A DNA stretch of 64,000 nt, from assembly GCA_026874595.1 (NCBI GenBank), contig CM049314.1, forward strand, positions 16,608,729-16,672,728, read 5' to 3'. Position numbers and translations under genes: made by a program. Positions 1 to 11,400 of this stretch are shown here, one piece after another; position 1 is the first letter of the stretch; the number at the start of each line of letters is the position of its first letter. This DNA is from Sipunculus nudus. Taxonomy: Eukaryota > Annelida > Sipuncula > Golfingiida > Sipunculidae. Below the pieces are notes generated by a model. That model saw only the letters and a list, made by a program, of their open reading frames with translations. It made no database searches and had not been told where the DNA came from.

Positions 1-186
1 GTAAATCATTCTTGTGAAGCTCTTGGCCTGAGGCCTAAATTTTCTCATTTCATATGTGACGGATGGAAAGACAAACAGATGGATGCTCCCCATTTCTATC
101 CCCCCTTCTGTGATGGTGGGGGACAAATAATTTTGTTGACTAAATGATTAATTATGCCCACTGATTATAAATAATTAACCATCAAG

Positions 187-275
187 TGGTGCAGCTTGCA
201 TGATCCTATTGGTTATGTGCAGTGCTCCTGATCATGAGATTACAGGTTTGAGCCAGATTGGTGACCTGTCACATC
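187..275 (+). repeat. tRNA-derived SINE head (probable)
   Basis: The segment resembles the 5' part of a tRNA-derived SINE. A B-box-like GGTTTGAGCC lies at 245-254. It is preceded by GCTCCTGATCATGAGATTACA, which resembles a tRNA anticodon-arm region, and by a TTGGTTA D-loop-like segment near 212. The A-box region is poorly preserved and the tail has no clear poly(A) or simple repeat, so this is probably an old degraded copy and not a functional tRNA. Assignment rests on motif resemblance only. Confidence 0.4.
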
Positions 276-1125
276 TTCTCTTCACTCATATTACATCTAC
301 TACTAATGTCATTCTTCACTTGTAGGCATTCTCAGTCCATGATGTAAAAGCAGTTACAGTAACTTATCCTGTGTCAGTGAAACATATGCATGTGTACGTG
401 TATATATGCGTGAAAAGCAGCTCATATGATTTTGTAACTGGGGCGTCTTCATGTGTCTGTCAGCAAATTTGCTTATGTGCATGTATGCGTGAAAAACGCC
501 ACAGGCGCAATTTTCATGTATAGGGTTTGCTTGATACCAGGGATTTGGGTAAAATGATGTCACTTCATCTTTTTGTTGAAGGCCTGCTCTATCCACTGTA
601 CAAACATGCTGTGGATTCAAAATTGTTTGTTTGGTTTTTATTTTCTTTAAATTAGTGGTTGACTTTTATCAGTGATAATTAAAAACCTGACGATCATTAA
701 GTTTATTATAGATCTTTTAAGTCTATCGTCCCTGTGCATTGAGTTATGACATCGTGATTGCCCACTGTCACCATCCATGCTAAAAATTAGTCAATAAAAT
801 GCACAGAAAGCGATATATATAGCCCATAAATGAAAAAAAAAAAATACTTAATAAATTTTATTTGTGAGGAAAGATATTTAGTTCTACTTGGGTTGAGTTA
901 AAAAATCAGATTTAAGCAGTGTCAGACTTACAACTAGTACAAGTGATGGTTTGTGGATTGTGGATAATTGTGGATTCTGCAAAAATAGTAGGAGAGTTCA
1001 CTTTTTGTTTAGAACAGCCTCAATTGCACAGTTTATTCTTTAGTCACTCAGATTCTACATCCAGGCTTCCAGCCATGCATGGTGTGCTCTACCATGCTCT
1101 GTGAAAATAAATGCAGCCAGAAATT

Positions 1126-1520
1126 TAGACCCAGTTGTGGCTCTGTTGTAAACACAGAGCCACAGAGCCCTGCCTTCATTTATCTAGTGGACGGGAACGC
1201 ATGCATCTTCTGAAGATGCACCCAGATTAAGTTCATGCAGCTTGGTGAACCAGGGCGGTTGTTTCTGCCAGCAGAGTGCAATTCATATGTTACATCATCA
1301 CTGCTGTGAGTGTCCTTGTAACTGGACCACTGGCTACACAAGACCTCTGGCTACTCAGTGTTAATGTAAGCAGTTATGATGTAACATGTGCACTGCACAC
1401 CGCTGGCTGAAACAATCACCCCAGCTCACCATCGTCTGACAGTGCATGCATTCCTGTCCACCAGATACATGAAGGCACCGACCTGTGGCTCTGTTTACAA
1501 CAGAGCCAAAACTGGGTCTA
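1126..1520. mobile_element. Foldback / long-TIR MITE
   Basis: The element is a long imperfect palindrome. The left arm (about 1126-1313) starts TAGACCCAGTTGTGGCTCTG. The right arm (about 1355-1520), read on the other strand, starts TAGACCCAGTTTTGGCTCTG and keeps matching for about 170 bases, including the segments around CATGCATGC, TTGTTTC.GCCAGC and GTTACATCAT. Only a short unpaired centre remains. The nonamer CCAGAAATT occurs just outside the left end (1117-1125) and six bases beyond the right end (1527-1535), which may be a 9-bp target duplication. No transposase is present, so it is non-autonomous. The superfamily is not certain; a 9-bp duplication would suit a MULE. Confidence 0.7.
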
Positions 1521-1786
1521 CCAGTACCAGAAATTATTTTCATGCACGGTCATTTAAAATGTAGTACCCATTCTATAATCACTTGATTATCTGAAAGGAA
1601 TGGCTTACACAATATATATATAGTATTTTTCTATGGCAAATGTGTCAAAAAATTAATACACCGGAAATATATAGAATCAGCACAACTGGTATAAATAGCC
1701 AGAAGGCAAGGTAAGAGGGCGATAATAGGTGATTTGAAATTTATTTGGATGAGACTGAGCTGTTTGACAAACAACATGGCCATCAC

Positions 1787-1930
1787 CTCTTCCACTTCCA
1801 TATAAGGACCGGCTCCGTCGGGAAACATCTCGTCAGCGACCAGTGATGGCTTCATGTCCGCGTCTTGGTGATTTTCTGGTCTTTTCACCTCTCCGACCCA
1901 GTCAGCGTTTGACAACTTCCGCTTCGTCAT
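1787..1930 (-). CDS. Candidate first coding exon of a divergent, unidentified gene
   Basis: On the minus strand an ATG at 1928-1930 opens 48 codons, ending at a possible donor GAG|GTGATG (1781-1786). The peptide is hydrophilic and acidic (starts MTKRKLSNADW, ends GPYMEVEE), with KRPENHQDADMK in the middle. Its base composition is less AT-rich than the surroundings. Downstream of the candidate donor the frame becomes hydrophobic and AT-rich, as expected for intron. The start context is weak (C at -3) and the donor lacks the usual G at +5. I do not recognise the family. If real, the gene reads leftwards out of the window and is head-to-head with LAMP. It could be a chance open stretch. Confidence 0.3.
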
Positions 1931-2989
1931 GTGACATCTGGCAGGGTTCGCCGAGACACACGATAAAAAGGTGACCAAGAAAAGTCAAGTGCAGCGGGGC
2001 ATAGTGAACGGGGTAACTCATTGGGTTACACAACTGAAACAAAGATTATTATTTCAATTTTTAGCGTACAACACTGCTCAGATATCATGTAATAAATAAG
2101 ATATATAATTATAATATCAAATTATACATAAATTCATAGATAACTTGTGCAATTGTAGGCCTACATACGTTTCCAGCCATGGCGTAAAAAAATAGTATAG
2201 GCCTATATATTAGGAACTGTCTTGTCAGTATATGTAAGCATCATTTCAGTTTATTCATAAAATTTACACATTCTTTATATGATGTAAAGAAACATTAAGT
2301 AATTGGTTCATTTTATGTATATTTTAAAAAATTTCATGTATTTGACTAAAATTATTATTCAAACAGACCTGTTGCTACGCTCTTTACACAGCGCTTTACC
2401 CAAAGGCCAACTACCTATATCGTAAGCGCTGTTTGCTATGACCTTGTATCCTGAATCTCTACATCAGAGGGGAGCACTGTATTTTGGTCCAATCAGTTGA
2501 GACCCTGTGCTGGAAGCAAAATTTTTTACCAGCCAAGCGAGGAATACACGAAGCCAATGTTGTTCATTTCGTTTTGAGTGACAGCTCATCGCCCCGGCGA
2601 CCGTTTGATCAGGCTAAAGGCTCAGAGAGAATTGCCCCGCACGTGGTTTCTGGGCGGAGCCTGATGCCTGTCGAGTGTTTTTTTTTTTTTTCTTGCATTT
2701 GGTTGGCTGATATTCACATCAGCAGTTTCTCAAGCAGACAGGCCCATGTGCACAACCTGGTGTTTAAATGCATCATAAACGATCAAAGCAGGCAGCGTGA
2801 AAACAAGTAGCTTCTTTAGAAGCGCAAGATTTCCGCTGCCTCGGGAGCGTACTAGTTGCAAAAACAAAATACTTCTTTCAACTATGTTAAAATATGGGTA
2901 AACCATCCACGCTTATTATATAGGGAGTGTTACTTTTAAATGGTTAATTTATGTAGAAATATTTGTTCAAATGTACATGAATAATTTTT

Positions 2990-3630
2990 AGCTCAGCTGA
3001 CTATGTCATATGAGCTATTTATTAAAAGCTCAAAAATTAGGCTAGTTATTGAAGTTTCTGTCAGAGACTCTATTGTATCATCTGCATTTCCAGGCTGCCC
3101 ACTTCTGGTCACTACAGCGCGGACCCAGAGGGGGGGGGGGGTTTTGGGTCGACCCTCCCCCCCCCCCCGCTCTCAACCAACGACCTTTTTTAGACAATTT
3201 TTATACATGACACCCTCCTCCACACCCTCTATCAAGTCCTTCCACCTGTGGACTAGATACTTTATTGCAACTGTTCACATTTTAAAAAATTGAAAAAAAA
3301 ATGGTTTAATAAAAAAATAGGATCTAACTGAGCAAATTTGTAAACAGGCTTTATTGTCAACAGCTTATCAAAAAGCCAACCAATGAGCATGGTAATAGAT
3401 TTAAATCTTATATTCACAAACTGCCTATACAAGCTTCATTTTCAACATTAGGAAACACATGGTCAGATCACAAAATATTATTTGCAACAATATCTTCAAT
3501 CATATTAACTGTTCATGGCCTGTATTAGGCTACTTGTTCCTCTCAGACTTTATCTCTATTTGGTATTATTTTAGATTTTTAACTTCAATGTCAACTTCAG
3601 CTGAGCACGGTGACCTATGGGTCACTTGTT
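2990..3630 (+). mobile_element. Helitron-like element, family D, short copy 1
   Basis: It starts after a T run with AGCTCAGCTGACTATGTCA, the same 5' end as the copies at 19103, 42355 and 46089. It ends near a 3' hairpin, GTGACC-tat-GGTCAC (about 3609-3624), followed by TTGTT. Inside are G and C homopolymer runs (about 3131-3167), and a short stretch similar to the interior of the 19-24 kb copy (aagccaaccaatgagcatgg). The central GTCC microsatellite is missing, so this is a deleted, non-coding copy. Confidence 0.65.
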
Positions 3631-4319
3631 TATTTTCACCAATTGAAGTCTGCACATAAGACATAGGGAAAAATACGGTAGGCCTATGACTTTTTTTTAA
3701 ATATGCCGACAAGAACTAGATATACTAACACACCTGCGGGAAAGTTATTTCAATATCATTTAAATGATTATCATATATTGCAGCCATGGAGAGAAATTAA
3801 TTATGATTGAGGATTAGGGGAACATGTAATAAGATACAGATACTGTAAACATTCCTGACGTATTATTTTGTAAGCATTACTTTAACTGTCCGCAGCATTA
3901 ACGTCCATTCATTTGTTAGCATTACTGTACGTAACTGTGCGCAGCATTAGGCCTAATGTTCATTCATTTGTAGCCTAAGCAGTTATTTTAAAGGGAGGTA
4001 TTCACATATATATACCAAGTATGTTAAATATACGATCTGATATAAATGCTTCAATTTTAAATATTACATCAGATAAGAATGCTTCTATTTAAAATATTAT
4101 GGTATCTGCCGAATTTCGTTATGAAATCGTTTGCTTACTCCTGCATGTACAAGAGTGGAAATGAGCTTGCATCGGGCGCGATCAGTGGCCATACCACAAT
4201 TCACAAAGCAAGCTTTTACTAACTTCATTACAGGTGATTCTTCCGTGTTTGTTCACCTTGTATGGTAGCTGTTGCATGCGCATGTTGGTACAGTCACCAA
4301 ACTTACAGGCTAGATGCAT

Positions 4320-4404
4320 CTTATCAAGGGCTGGGGGAGGAATGGGGGGGGGGGTTCAATTGTCTGGGGATACTATGGCACCTGCGGTGCCAAGAAATAT
4401 CTAG
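4320..4404 (+). mobile_element. 3' end of a helitron-like element, family E
   Basis: The segment GTCTGGGGATACTATGG is followed by a perfect hairpin, GGCACC-tgc-GGTGCC, then AAGAAATATCTAG|TT. The same end occurs at about 41945-41973, where the hairpin has decayed. A short hairpin followed by CTAG, with insertion before T, is the standard 3' end of Helitron/Helentron-type elements. No 5' end of this family was seen nearby, so it is a 3' fragment. Confidence 0.6.
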
Positions 4405-4461
4405 TTACATATTGAAACAATATTGTTATGTCAGACACACGGCGGCTGTGTTTACTCATAT

Positions 4462-4713
4462 ACAGAACCATATTAACGTAAAAAACGTGAATTGGAGAGA
4501 GGGTAATTATATATATATACAGCGGATTACCTATAGGTTCATTGCCGCATGGGGCGATCTTAGAAATTGCCGCCCATTTTATAATACACAGAACCATATT
4601 AACGTATAAAACGTGAATTGGAGAGAGGGTAATTACATTTATACAGCGGCGTACCTATAGGTTCATTGCCGCACGGGGCGATCTTAGAAATTGCCGCCCA
4701 TTTTATAAAACAT
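4462..4713. repeat. Direct tandem duplication, about 126 bp x 2
   Basis: Two adjacent copies start with ACAGAACCATATTAACGTA (4462 and 4588). Both contain AACGTGAATTGGAGAGAGGG, a short TA or TTTA run, GTTCATTGCCGCA.GGGGCGATC and TTGCCGCCCATTTTATAA. The copies differ by only a few bases, so the duplication is recent. No gene is evident; an open frame crosses it but does not look coding. Confidence 0.75.
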
Positions 4714-5129
4714 TACAAAACTGGAATACATATAGAAAGATATCACGTCAAATTACCTTCTTATAGGCCTTTAGTTGACAACAACGCAGTTATATGGATG
4801 AATTCATTAGCAGGAGTTTTTTTAGCAGGAGATTGGTTAGTGCCCCCGCCCCCTTATATAAGGATTTCTGTAAACGCAGACGGCCCTGAAATGCGTACCT
4901 TTGCATGACTGTTCAGTTTATCAGTGGCGTTCTGACACTGCTAGACCGCTGATTTAAGGTCTAATCATCGTCAAAAATCATGAAAATTACATTTTTTTCT
5001 GAAAAACATCTGGTTTTATAGATGTTTGCTATATCTATCTTTTCACAAAAACACGTTCCTGGGGTTATATTGTAATAATTAGAAAAATAAGTATTTTAAT
5101 TCAGATGTCAACCCCACGTTGGGTGCAAA

Positions 5130-5300
5130 CAGGACCCAACTGTCAGCTCGGCGAGAGTTAGCAGCGTGTACGTTGCTTATTGGTTAACCATGCGCTCGTG
5201 GTATTAGGCAAATGGTTGATTGACAGGCGTGGGGAAGCCGCGGTCAGTCAGCCGGGAAAGAGCTTATCTTCATTACCGGCACTTAATTGCACTAATTAAT
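5130..5300. promoter_or_regulatory. Possible promoter-like GC island
   Basis: This is a local GC- and CpG-richer patch within AT-rich sequence. It has an inverted CCAAT box (CTTATTGGTTAACC, about 5178), GATTGACAGGCG and CCGCGGTCAGTCAGCCGGG. It lies about 100-250 bases upstream of the ATG of the 179-codon ORF at 5382. No TATA box or initiator is convincing. The call rests on composition and the CCAAT-like element only. Confidence 0.2.
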
Positions 5301-5381
5301 ACAAACACGCCTAACCCAGAAGTAAACTGTACATCGTACTCCTCCAGTCGCCGAATAATGTCTGTGTCACTGCCCTAAAAT

Positions 5382-5921
5382 ATGTTAGTGTCACCCAATA
5401 ATGGTCCTGGCACCAAGAATATACCAAGAAATATGAATTTACCGATTGTAATTTTTGTAACATTGACCCTGCTATACACTATAACATTTTCTCCCAGGGT
5501 CCATCATTACATCACCAAAACCATTACCGAATACACTGTTCCTTCTTCTATAATATACACTATCTTCAAACTGAACGTCATGTGTCGAAGAAAAAAGAGT
5601 AGAATGAGCGAAGATAAAATTCGCTATTTGAACGAGAGACTGTCACATACTGCTGATCACAAGGTTCCCGTATCCATCAACGGCCGGTTTAGGCTCCACG
5701 AGAAGTATTTTTTTTTGGTCATAAATGTACAAGACCAATTTCTTGAAAATTATAATTTCTTTTCGCAACTGCGAATACATCTCGCCTGGTTGGGGAAACA
5801 ATGCATGCTTTCTATGATTGCGCTGGATTTTTCCCTTGCACACGACAACTATTTACCTGCACGAGCTGATGCCCCTTGCACAGGATGTACCTTCTGGTTT
5901 CTGTGTAAAGATACTCTCTGA
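5382..5921 (+). other. Unrecognised 179-codon open reading frame
   Basis: An ATG at 5382 opens 179 codons without a stop, the longest plain ATG-initiated frame outside repeats and known exons. The predicted peptide has a hydrophobic segment near residues 21-38 (LPIVIFVTLTLLYTITF), a basic patch (MCRRKKSRMSEDKIRYLNER), and a C-terminal part with CTGCTFWFLC. I recognise no domain. A frame this long is only mildly unexpected by chance in 64 kb of such DNA. Composition is not clearly coding, and a tract coding for FFL comes from a T run. It may be a lineage-specific single-exon gene or noise. Confidence 0.15.
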
Positions 5922-6834
5922 AATTACATGATATTCTAGCGTGACTTAAGATGAATCGTTTACTGTAAATCATGGGAAATATCTGCATGAGAAAATTGTT
6001 TTATACAGACATTCTAACTCGCACGAATATGTCAGTTAAGTACATACAAACCTATCGATGTAAATATATGCAATACTACATTTATTCATTTTTTTAATGT
6101 CAAATATGTTTCATTTATTTGTTCATTTCGAGTTTTTCATGTAAAAACTTTGCATAGTAAATAAATAAGCCATTTCTGGTAGGGTTGGCAAGTTTTAGGC
6201 AGGAAGGTTTTCTGCCTATATTTTTTTCTTTTGTATAGGTTCCCTATATATATTTGGACTCACCTAAGAGAAATGCTTCATGAAATTACACTTCATAATA
6301 TTAAATATTCGGACAGATATTATTGTTAGAATGAAAAGGCGGAATTATAAATATTTTATCTGCTTCGTCGTCAATCTGAAAGGGCATTTATTATTTCAAG
6401 ATAGAAAAAAATGTATATGTTATTGTGTAACCGTATAGAGTTTTCACATGTGCTGTTTAATTTTGCTTTATCATATCTGGTTCTCTGTACATCCCCGCTC
6501 AGTACTATATATCCAATTTATGGAATGTTGAAAATCAGATTTGACGAATGACGGAAATCTCTATTATAACGAAAGCCTGCATTCATTTTTTTATAATGTC
6601 TAGATTACTAGAAAGCTCTCACAGAGCGCTTAATTTCGCCTATCTATTTAATCATCTATCCTCTTCTAGATTCAAAATTTTAACTAATCCGTCCAAAAAT
6701 CACTTTAACGGTCTCATATGCGAGGTCAACAATGGGTTAAATTATTGTAAAGAAACAGGGTCAAAAACGTGTATCATGGATAACAACTGATCCTTTTAAA
6801 AGCCCCATATATTTATATACTTACATATATATAC

Positions 6835-6891
<57 letters not shown>

Positions 6892-7724
6892 GATGAAAAA
6901 ACTGTATGAATCAGGTCATGCAGGGTATTGGTCAAATTAGCTTATATATAATAGCCCTTTATACATGAACCATTTAAAGGAAAAATATCAGTTTAAGATT
7001 TAATTGTGTTAACCCCCTGATCAGGGCATTATACTGATATTTTAAGATGAATTATTCATAATAGACTGGACACGAAACACTCGTTTTGCATAAATTTGTT
7101 TCTTTGTGTGACAATAATTGGAATCTGTAATTTCTATGTCGCCGCTAGGTGGCAATAGGCATTTAGTCTAATTCCCAGAATATGTAGGCTATACATGGAA
7201 ACTTGAAAGAAAACTAGAGAAAATAGTGCATAAACATATTTTTAACCCCCGCGCGATATGTTATTTGCTGCATCTTAAAACAATTTTACCGTCTTAATCC
7301 GCAGGCCAAATTAAAGTATTAGGTAAATAAACTCATAAAATTTTCAAGTATATATTTTTTTTAATAATTTGAATTTAGTTCAATAACGTGTCTTAAGTCC
7401 TCGTCATGTAAGTTTCATTCCCATGTGAACCCGATCAGTACAATATTATATATTTTGCTACGAAAAGACTACAATACTCTTAGTAAGAAATTATCGATGT
7501 ATTTTTTACAGAAACTGATAGAAATTGGTATGTTGATACTGTGGTGTTTTATCAATTAATGTTGACGCAAATTTGTTATCAGATACACGCGGGTTTTCTT
7601 TGTTAATGAAAAACTAACGTTATTAGAAATTAAGCCTCATTTTGTTTCTGTTAGAAAGTAAATATGAAATTCATGCAGTCACGTTCCCATAAGAATTAGC
7701 CTTAAAATTTTTACACAAATTAAA

Positions 7725-7775
<51 letters not shown>

Positions 7776-7959
7776 CAGATGCGGTACATTAAATGTGATT
7801 ATGCAATATTTAATTTATAATTTATCAGTATTATTCAAGCAACTGTAATTTATTGATGCTCGCACGATTTTTTCAATATATTTGATAAGTGTACACCCTC
7901 ATGTAAATATTGTGGACATAAAATGATTGCATCTGTGCATACTGGGGTTTATCTGATGT
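5922..7959. other. Intergenic AT-rich sequence with two (TA)n microsatellites
   Basis: No gene is seen between the 5382 ORF and the LAMP promoter. (TA)n runs occupy about 6826-6888 and about 7735-7771. The rest is AT-rich single-copy sequence with no exon, tRNA or recognisable transposon end. Confidence 0.6.
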
Positions 7960-8116
7960 GCTGGTGATACGAGAGGGTTCAAGGAATGACCCTCACACCG
8001 TGTTCATGTGACCGGATCTCGGTACAGTGCAGAATGCGTGCTCATTAAAAGTCACATGCTGTCGGTGTACTGCACACTCACGGTCACATGATAGCGAGGT
8101 GCCGAGCCGAGCGCAG
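7960..8116 (+). promoter_or_regulatory. LAMP promoter with three TFEB/MITF-like E-boxes and probable noncoding first exon
   Basis: Three E-boxes of the CACATG type lie in 88 bases: TCATGTGACC (8004-8013), GTCACATG (8051-8058) and GGTCACATGA (8082-8091). The first and third are exact reverse complements. They are one step from the CLEAR consensus GTCACGTGAC that TFEB/TFE3/MITF bind in mammalian lysosomal genes, and also match M-box-type sites. A GC-richer stretch follows, ending in GCGCAG|GTGAGT (donor at 8117). This reads as the end of a noncoding first exon about 320 bases upstream of the LAMP start codon. The transcription start is not visible and TATA is absent. The exon end is inferred from the donor alone. 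Confidence 0.55.
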
Positions 8117-8240
8117 GTGAGTCATTTTCTGAAAACACCTGCACAAAAACTGAAGATTTCTGCACTTTGTGAAAAATCTTTGCCTAGATAACACAGGATT
8201 TTAATATTGACAGATTCTCCGCTTTTTCTGTTTGTATTAG
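8117..8240 (+). other. Probable 5'UTR intron of LAMP
   Basis: A strong donor (CAG|GTGAGT at 8117) and an acceptor with a good pyrimidine tract (TTTTTCTGTTTGTATTAG, ending 8240) would remove 124 bases. They would join a noncoding exon to the exon holding the start codon. No coding frame depends on it, so transcript evidence is needed. Confidence 0.45.
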
Positions 8241-8433
8241 GAACCGATTCAGTGCCCACAGCAGACGACAAACAGCTTGTCACGAGTGGGAAGTCTCCGT
8301 GACGACATAGTCAGGCTGAAAGGTTCCATTCCTATTTCACAACCATATTGTGGCGACCTGTGCAAGGTGACAGTCAGATTAATTTCCGATCCCCAGAGCA
8401 GGCTGTGATAGGACAGAAAATTCACGATCCACC

Positions 8434-8476
8434 ATGAATAAAGTCATCTCTGCCTTGTGTTTCCTTGCAGTGTTCA
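8434..8476 (+). CDS. LAMP: LAMP coding exon 1: signal peptide
   Basis: The start ATG has a good context (ACCATGA, A at -3). It encodes MNKVISALCFLAVF, the hydrophobic core of a signal peptide, and ends in phase 1 at TTCA|GTAAGT (donor 8477). The next exon completes an Ile and adds LADAA, with probable cleavage after Ala17 or Ala19. The exon probably begins at 8241 after a 5'UTR intron. It is separated from the next exon by an intron of about 17.9 kb. Confidence 0.9.
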
Positions 8477-11400
8477 GTAAGTGTTATCACGTTCAGTTTT
8501 GATTCTCGTTTTCTCGGTGGGTGGGCGTCATGTGTGACGCTGCAATGCGCCTTGGTTACATTTACATCATGACAGATTTTAACAAGATGCCTTGCTTAAG
8601 AGTAATAACTACCACCATCATAATTTGTTTACTAAAACCTGCTGTTCCAACTTGCATTGCCCTTTAATCGACTAATTCTTGACTGAATGTGTTATTTTTA
8701 GCCATAATATTAACAACCGACCGTAGTGTTTATATTTCATTATAACACATCCTCCATGTTAACTGCCGTCCCCATGTTATATAATTGATGATACTAATTC
8801 ACTAATGATTCACAAATAGAAGTGGACTTCCTGTTGGTACATTATTGTTCTTGTCCAGTCTCCAGTACTGTTACTATTATTGCAGTTCAAGTTCAAAAAT
8901 GTTGATAAAAAAGAACAGATGAAAGAAATTTTCCTATATTTTATCAAGTTTCATTTATTTGTGATTAAGTTGTTTGTCACGGTTTAATGACAAATCAGCC
9001 GCTGTTGATATTGGCGCTGGCCTCAAACCAACCATTTGTTGTGCCTGCAGTCAGCGGCAGGCTACTTCAGCTGCCAGCTAAAGTGAGTCACAGATCGGCA
9101 CTGACTCTGGTCAACCATATCTGCCGTGATATGAACCAGAGAGCACCATTACTGCCGCTGAGCTCCTCATCACTTAATGCACATATATGCCTGTCAGTAA
9201 AAACTAGGTATTTTTTTGGTCATTTGCCTTTTCTGCAAATAAAGGACTTTTCTTTTAAATTTCAACAAACTTTCATCGAACTTGGCATTTTCAGTGCTGC
9301 TAGTATTTTAACTCTGTTTCTGCCCAGAAGCAGATCCCAGGGGGTGGGGGGATCCGGACACTCCCTTTTTCATCCAAAGGAACCTTTTTTTTTTTTTTTT
9401 GGCCTTGACCCCCCCTTTTACAGACCTGGGGACCTCTTTTAAGTTGTTTATTAGACCTTCTGGGTTGGACCCCACCTTTTTCTAAATCCAGGGATCCATC
9501 CCAGCTGCTTTTTCTATAAAGACTAAATTTTCAGAGGTATCACTTTTCAAAATTATGTTTTATAACTGATACACACATTTAAAACTCCACCTCAATTAAC
9601 CTGCACACTCCCTCATACAGAAACAAACGGGCTATATAAACATCGCCCTTTATAAATATTTGATAAAATAAACGATATTAAAAAAATCATGTATGTTGAC
9701 ATCTGGTGCCCTTAAAATCATCACAGCATCTAAAAATATCATTCTATCTCACTGAAATCTCAGAGAAACTATGTGTAGTGGTGGGCCGATCAGCTTTATC
9801 GAAAGTCTGTCAGTTTGCTGTCACTTTCGAGCACTTGATTACCAAAGGCAACTATCCATTACTTCATAATAATGATTGTTTTCTTTCATGAATGCCTTTA
9901 TGTTATAGGCAAATATTATTCTTCCATTTTTACCACAGTCAGTGCTTCATATAATGAGTCTGTGTTCCCCAAATAACTTCCATATATAACTGAGTATGAC
10001 ACAGTAGATGTGAGAATGGAGGACTTATTAAACTTATTATCTTTGAACTCGCAGGGAGCTGCAGAATTAGCGTAGAGTTTTCTTACGAGATGTACAATGC
10101 AAAATATGGGTGGGATGGCGTTAAAATACCCCATAAATTTTCCAGGTCTATGCCAATTTTACGAGATTCTCTTAGAAATAATAGATGCCAGGAGCTGCTG
10201 TTTAGGCTGTCCTTAAAAAATTCTTTGTTGGGGCTAACTTGGATGGTCGAGTATTTTGATTTGGCTGTATTTTTGTTTTTTACTAGTCTGTAGTTTTTTT
10301 GTATGAATTGCCCCAAGCACACCTTGGCCTGTAAAATCTGCCTTCATGTGCTAGAAAAACAGCCCCTCTAAACACCTAATATTCTTAGATGCTCTTAATT
10401 CCCATGATGATAGATATTACCTGACATTGCCTATCATTTGATTTGATCCTTAAAATTAGTCAAATTGTGTCTATATACATGGAAGGATTGGTACATTCTT
10501 GTTTGAGAGGAGAATACCTGCCAGGGAAACGCAGGTACAGTTTCACAGATAATTTCATATTTCTTTGATAATTGCATATATTTGTCTGAACTGATTAATA
10601 ATCGATCATCAATCAGTTTGCTCAAACCGATGATCGATTATGAAAAAGGAACTGACTCCCACCACTAACTATATGCATCTAAAAAATAATCAGTGCATGT
10701 CCCTAGGTAAAATAAGGGGAAAAATATAAACAACAAACTACTTCGGCTTATGCACTTGGTGATGAGGGGCCCGGCTGCAGAAATTGTGCTCTCTTGTTCA
10801 CATTGCAGCCAATGGTTGACTACTCAGTGTCAGTACTCGGGTCTGTGGCTCACTTGAGCTTGCCGCTGGAATCGTCTGCCAATAACTTCTGGCAGCTAAT
10901 TTGTTTTGTTTGAGAATGGCAGCTGATATCATATCAACAGCAAATGATATGTCTCTATAAAGTTTATCACCAAATGGTCCCCACTTTAACAGACCCTGCT
11001 TTCTACTTCTAGGCTCTGGAGAGGAAGTTTCCTTGTGACTCAGAAAATTGTGAATCTGTCATAATGCCTGTGGGCTGTACACTGTCTTGTGTACTTACTG
11101 ACATGAGTCATAGATTTGATATATATATATATATATATATATTCATATGTGCATCTATTGATCACTATTGCACACTTGTCTTGTACACTTTCTATGTGAG
11201 TGTCAGTTTAAGAACCTTGTTCTTAATCTTTTTGGTGTGAACTGACTGGATCCCTTTGCATTATCACAGCATTATTTTATGTGAATTTTTAAAAATAAGA
11301 GAAGAGGGAGTTCATTCCTTATCACTGTGTACTAGGATGTACCATGCTTTTCCAGTGTCAGAAATGCACTTAAAGCATGTGACCTTTTTATGGTGATCAT

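Noticed and set aside
245-254. A functional tRNA gene
   Set aside because: The B-box-like word is present but the acceptor stem and A box do not form a tRNA; a SINE head explains it better.
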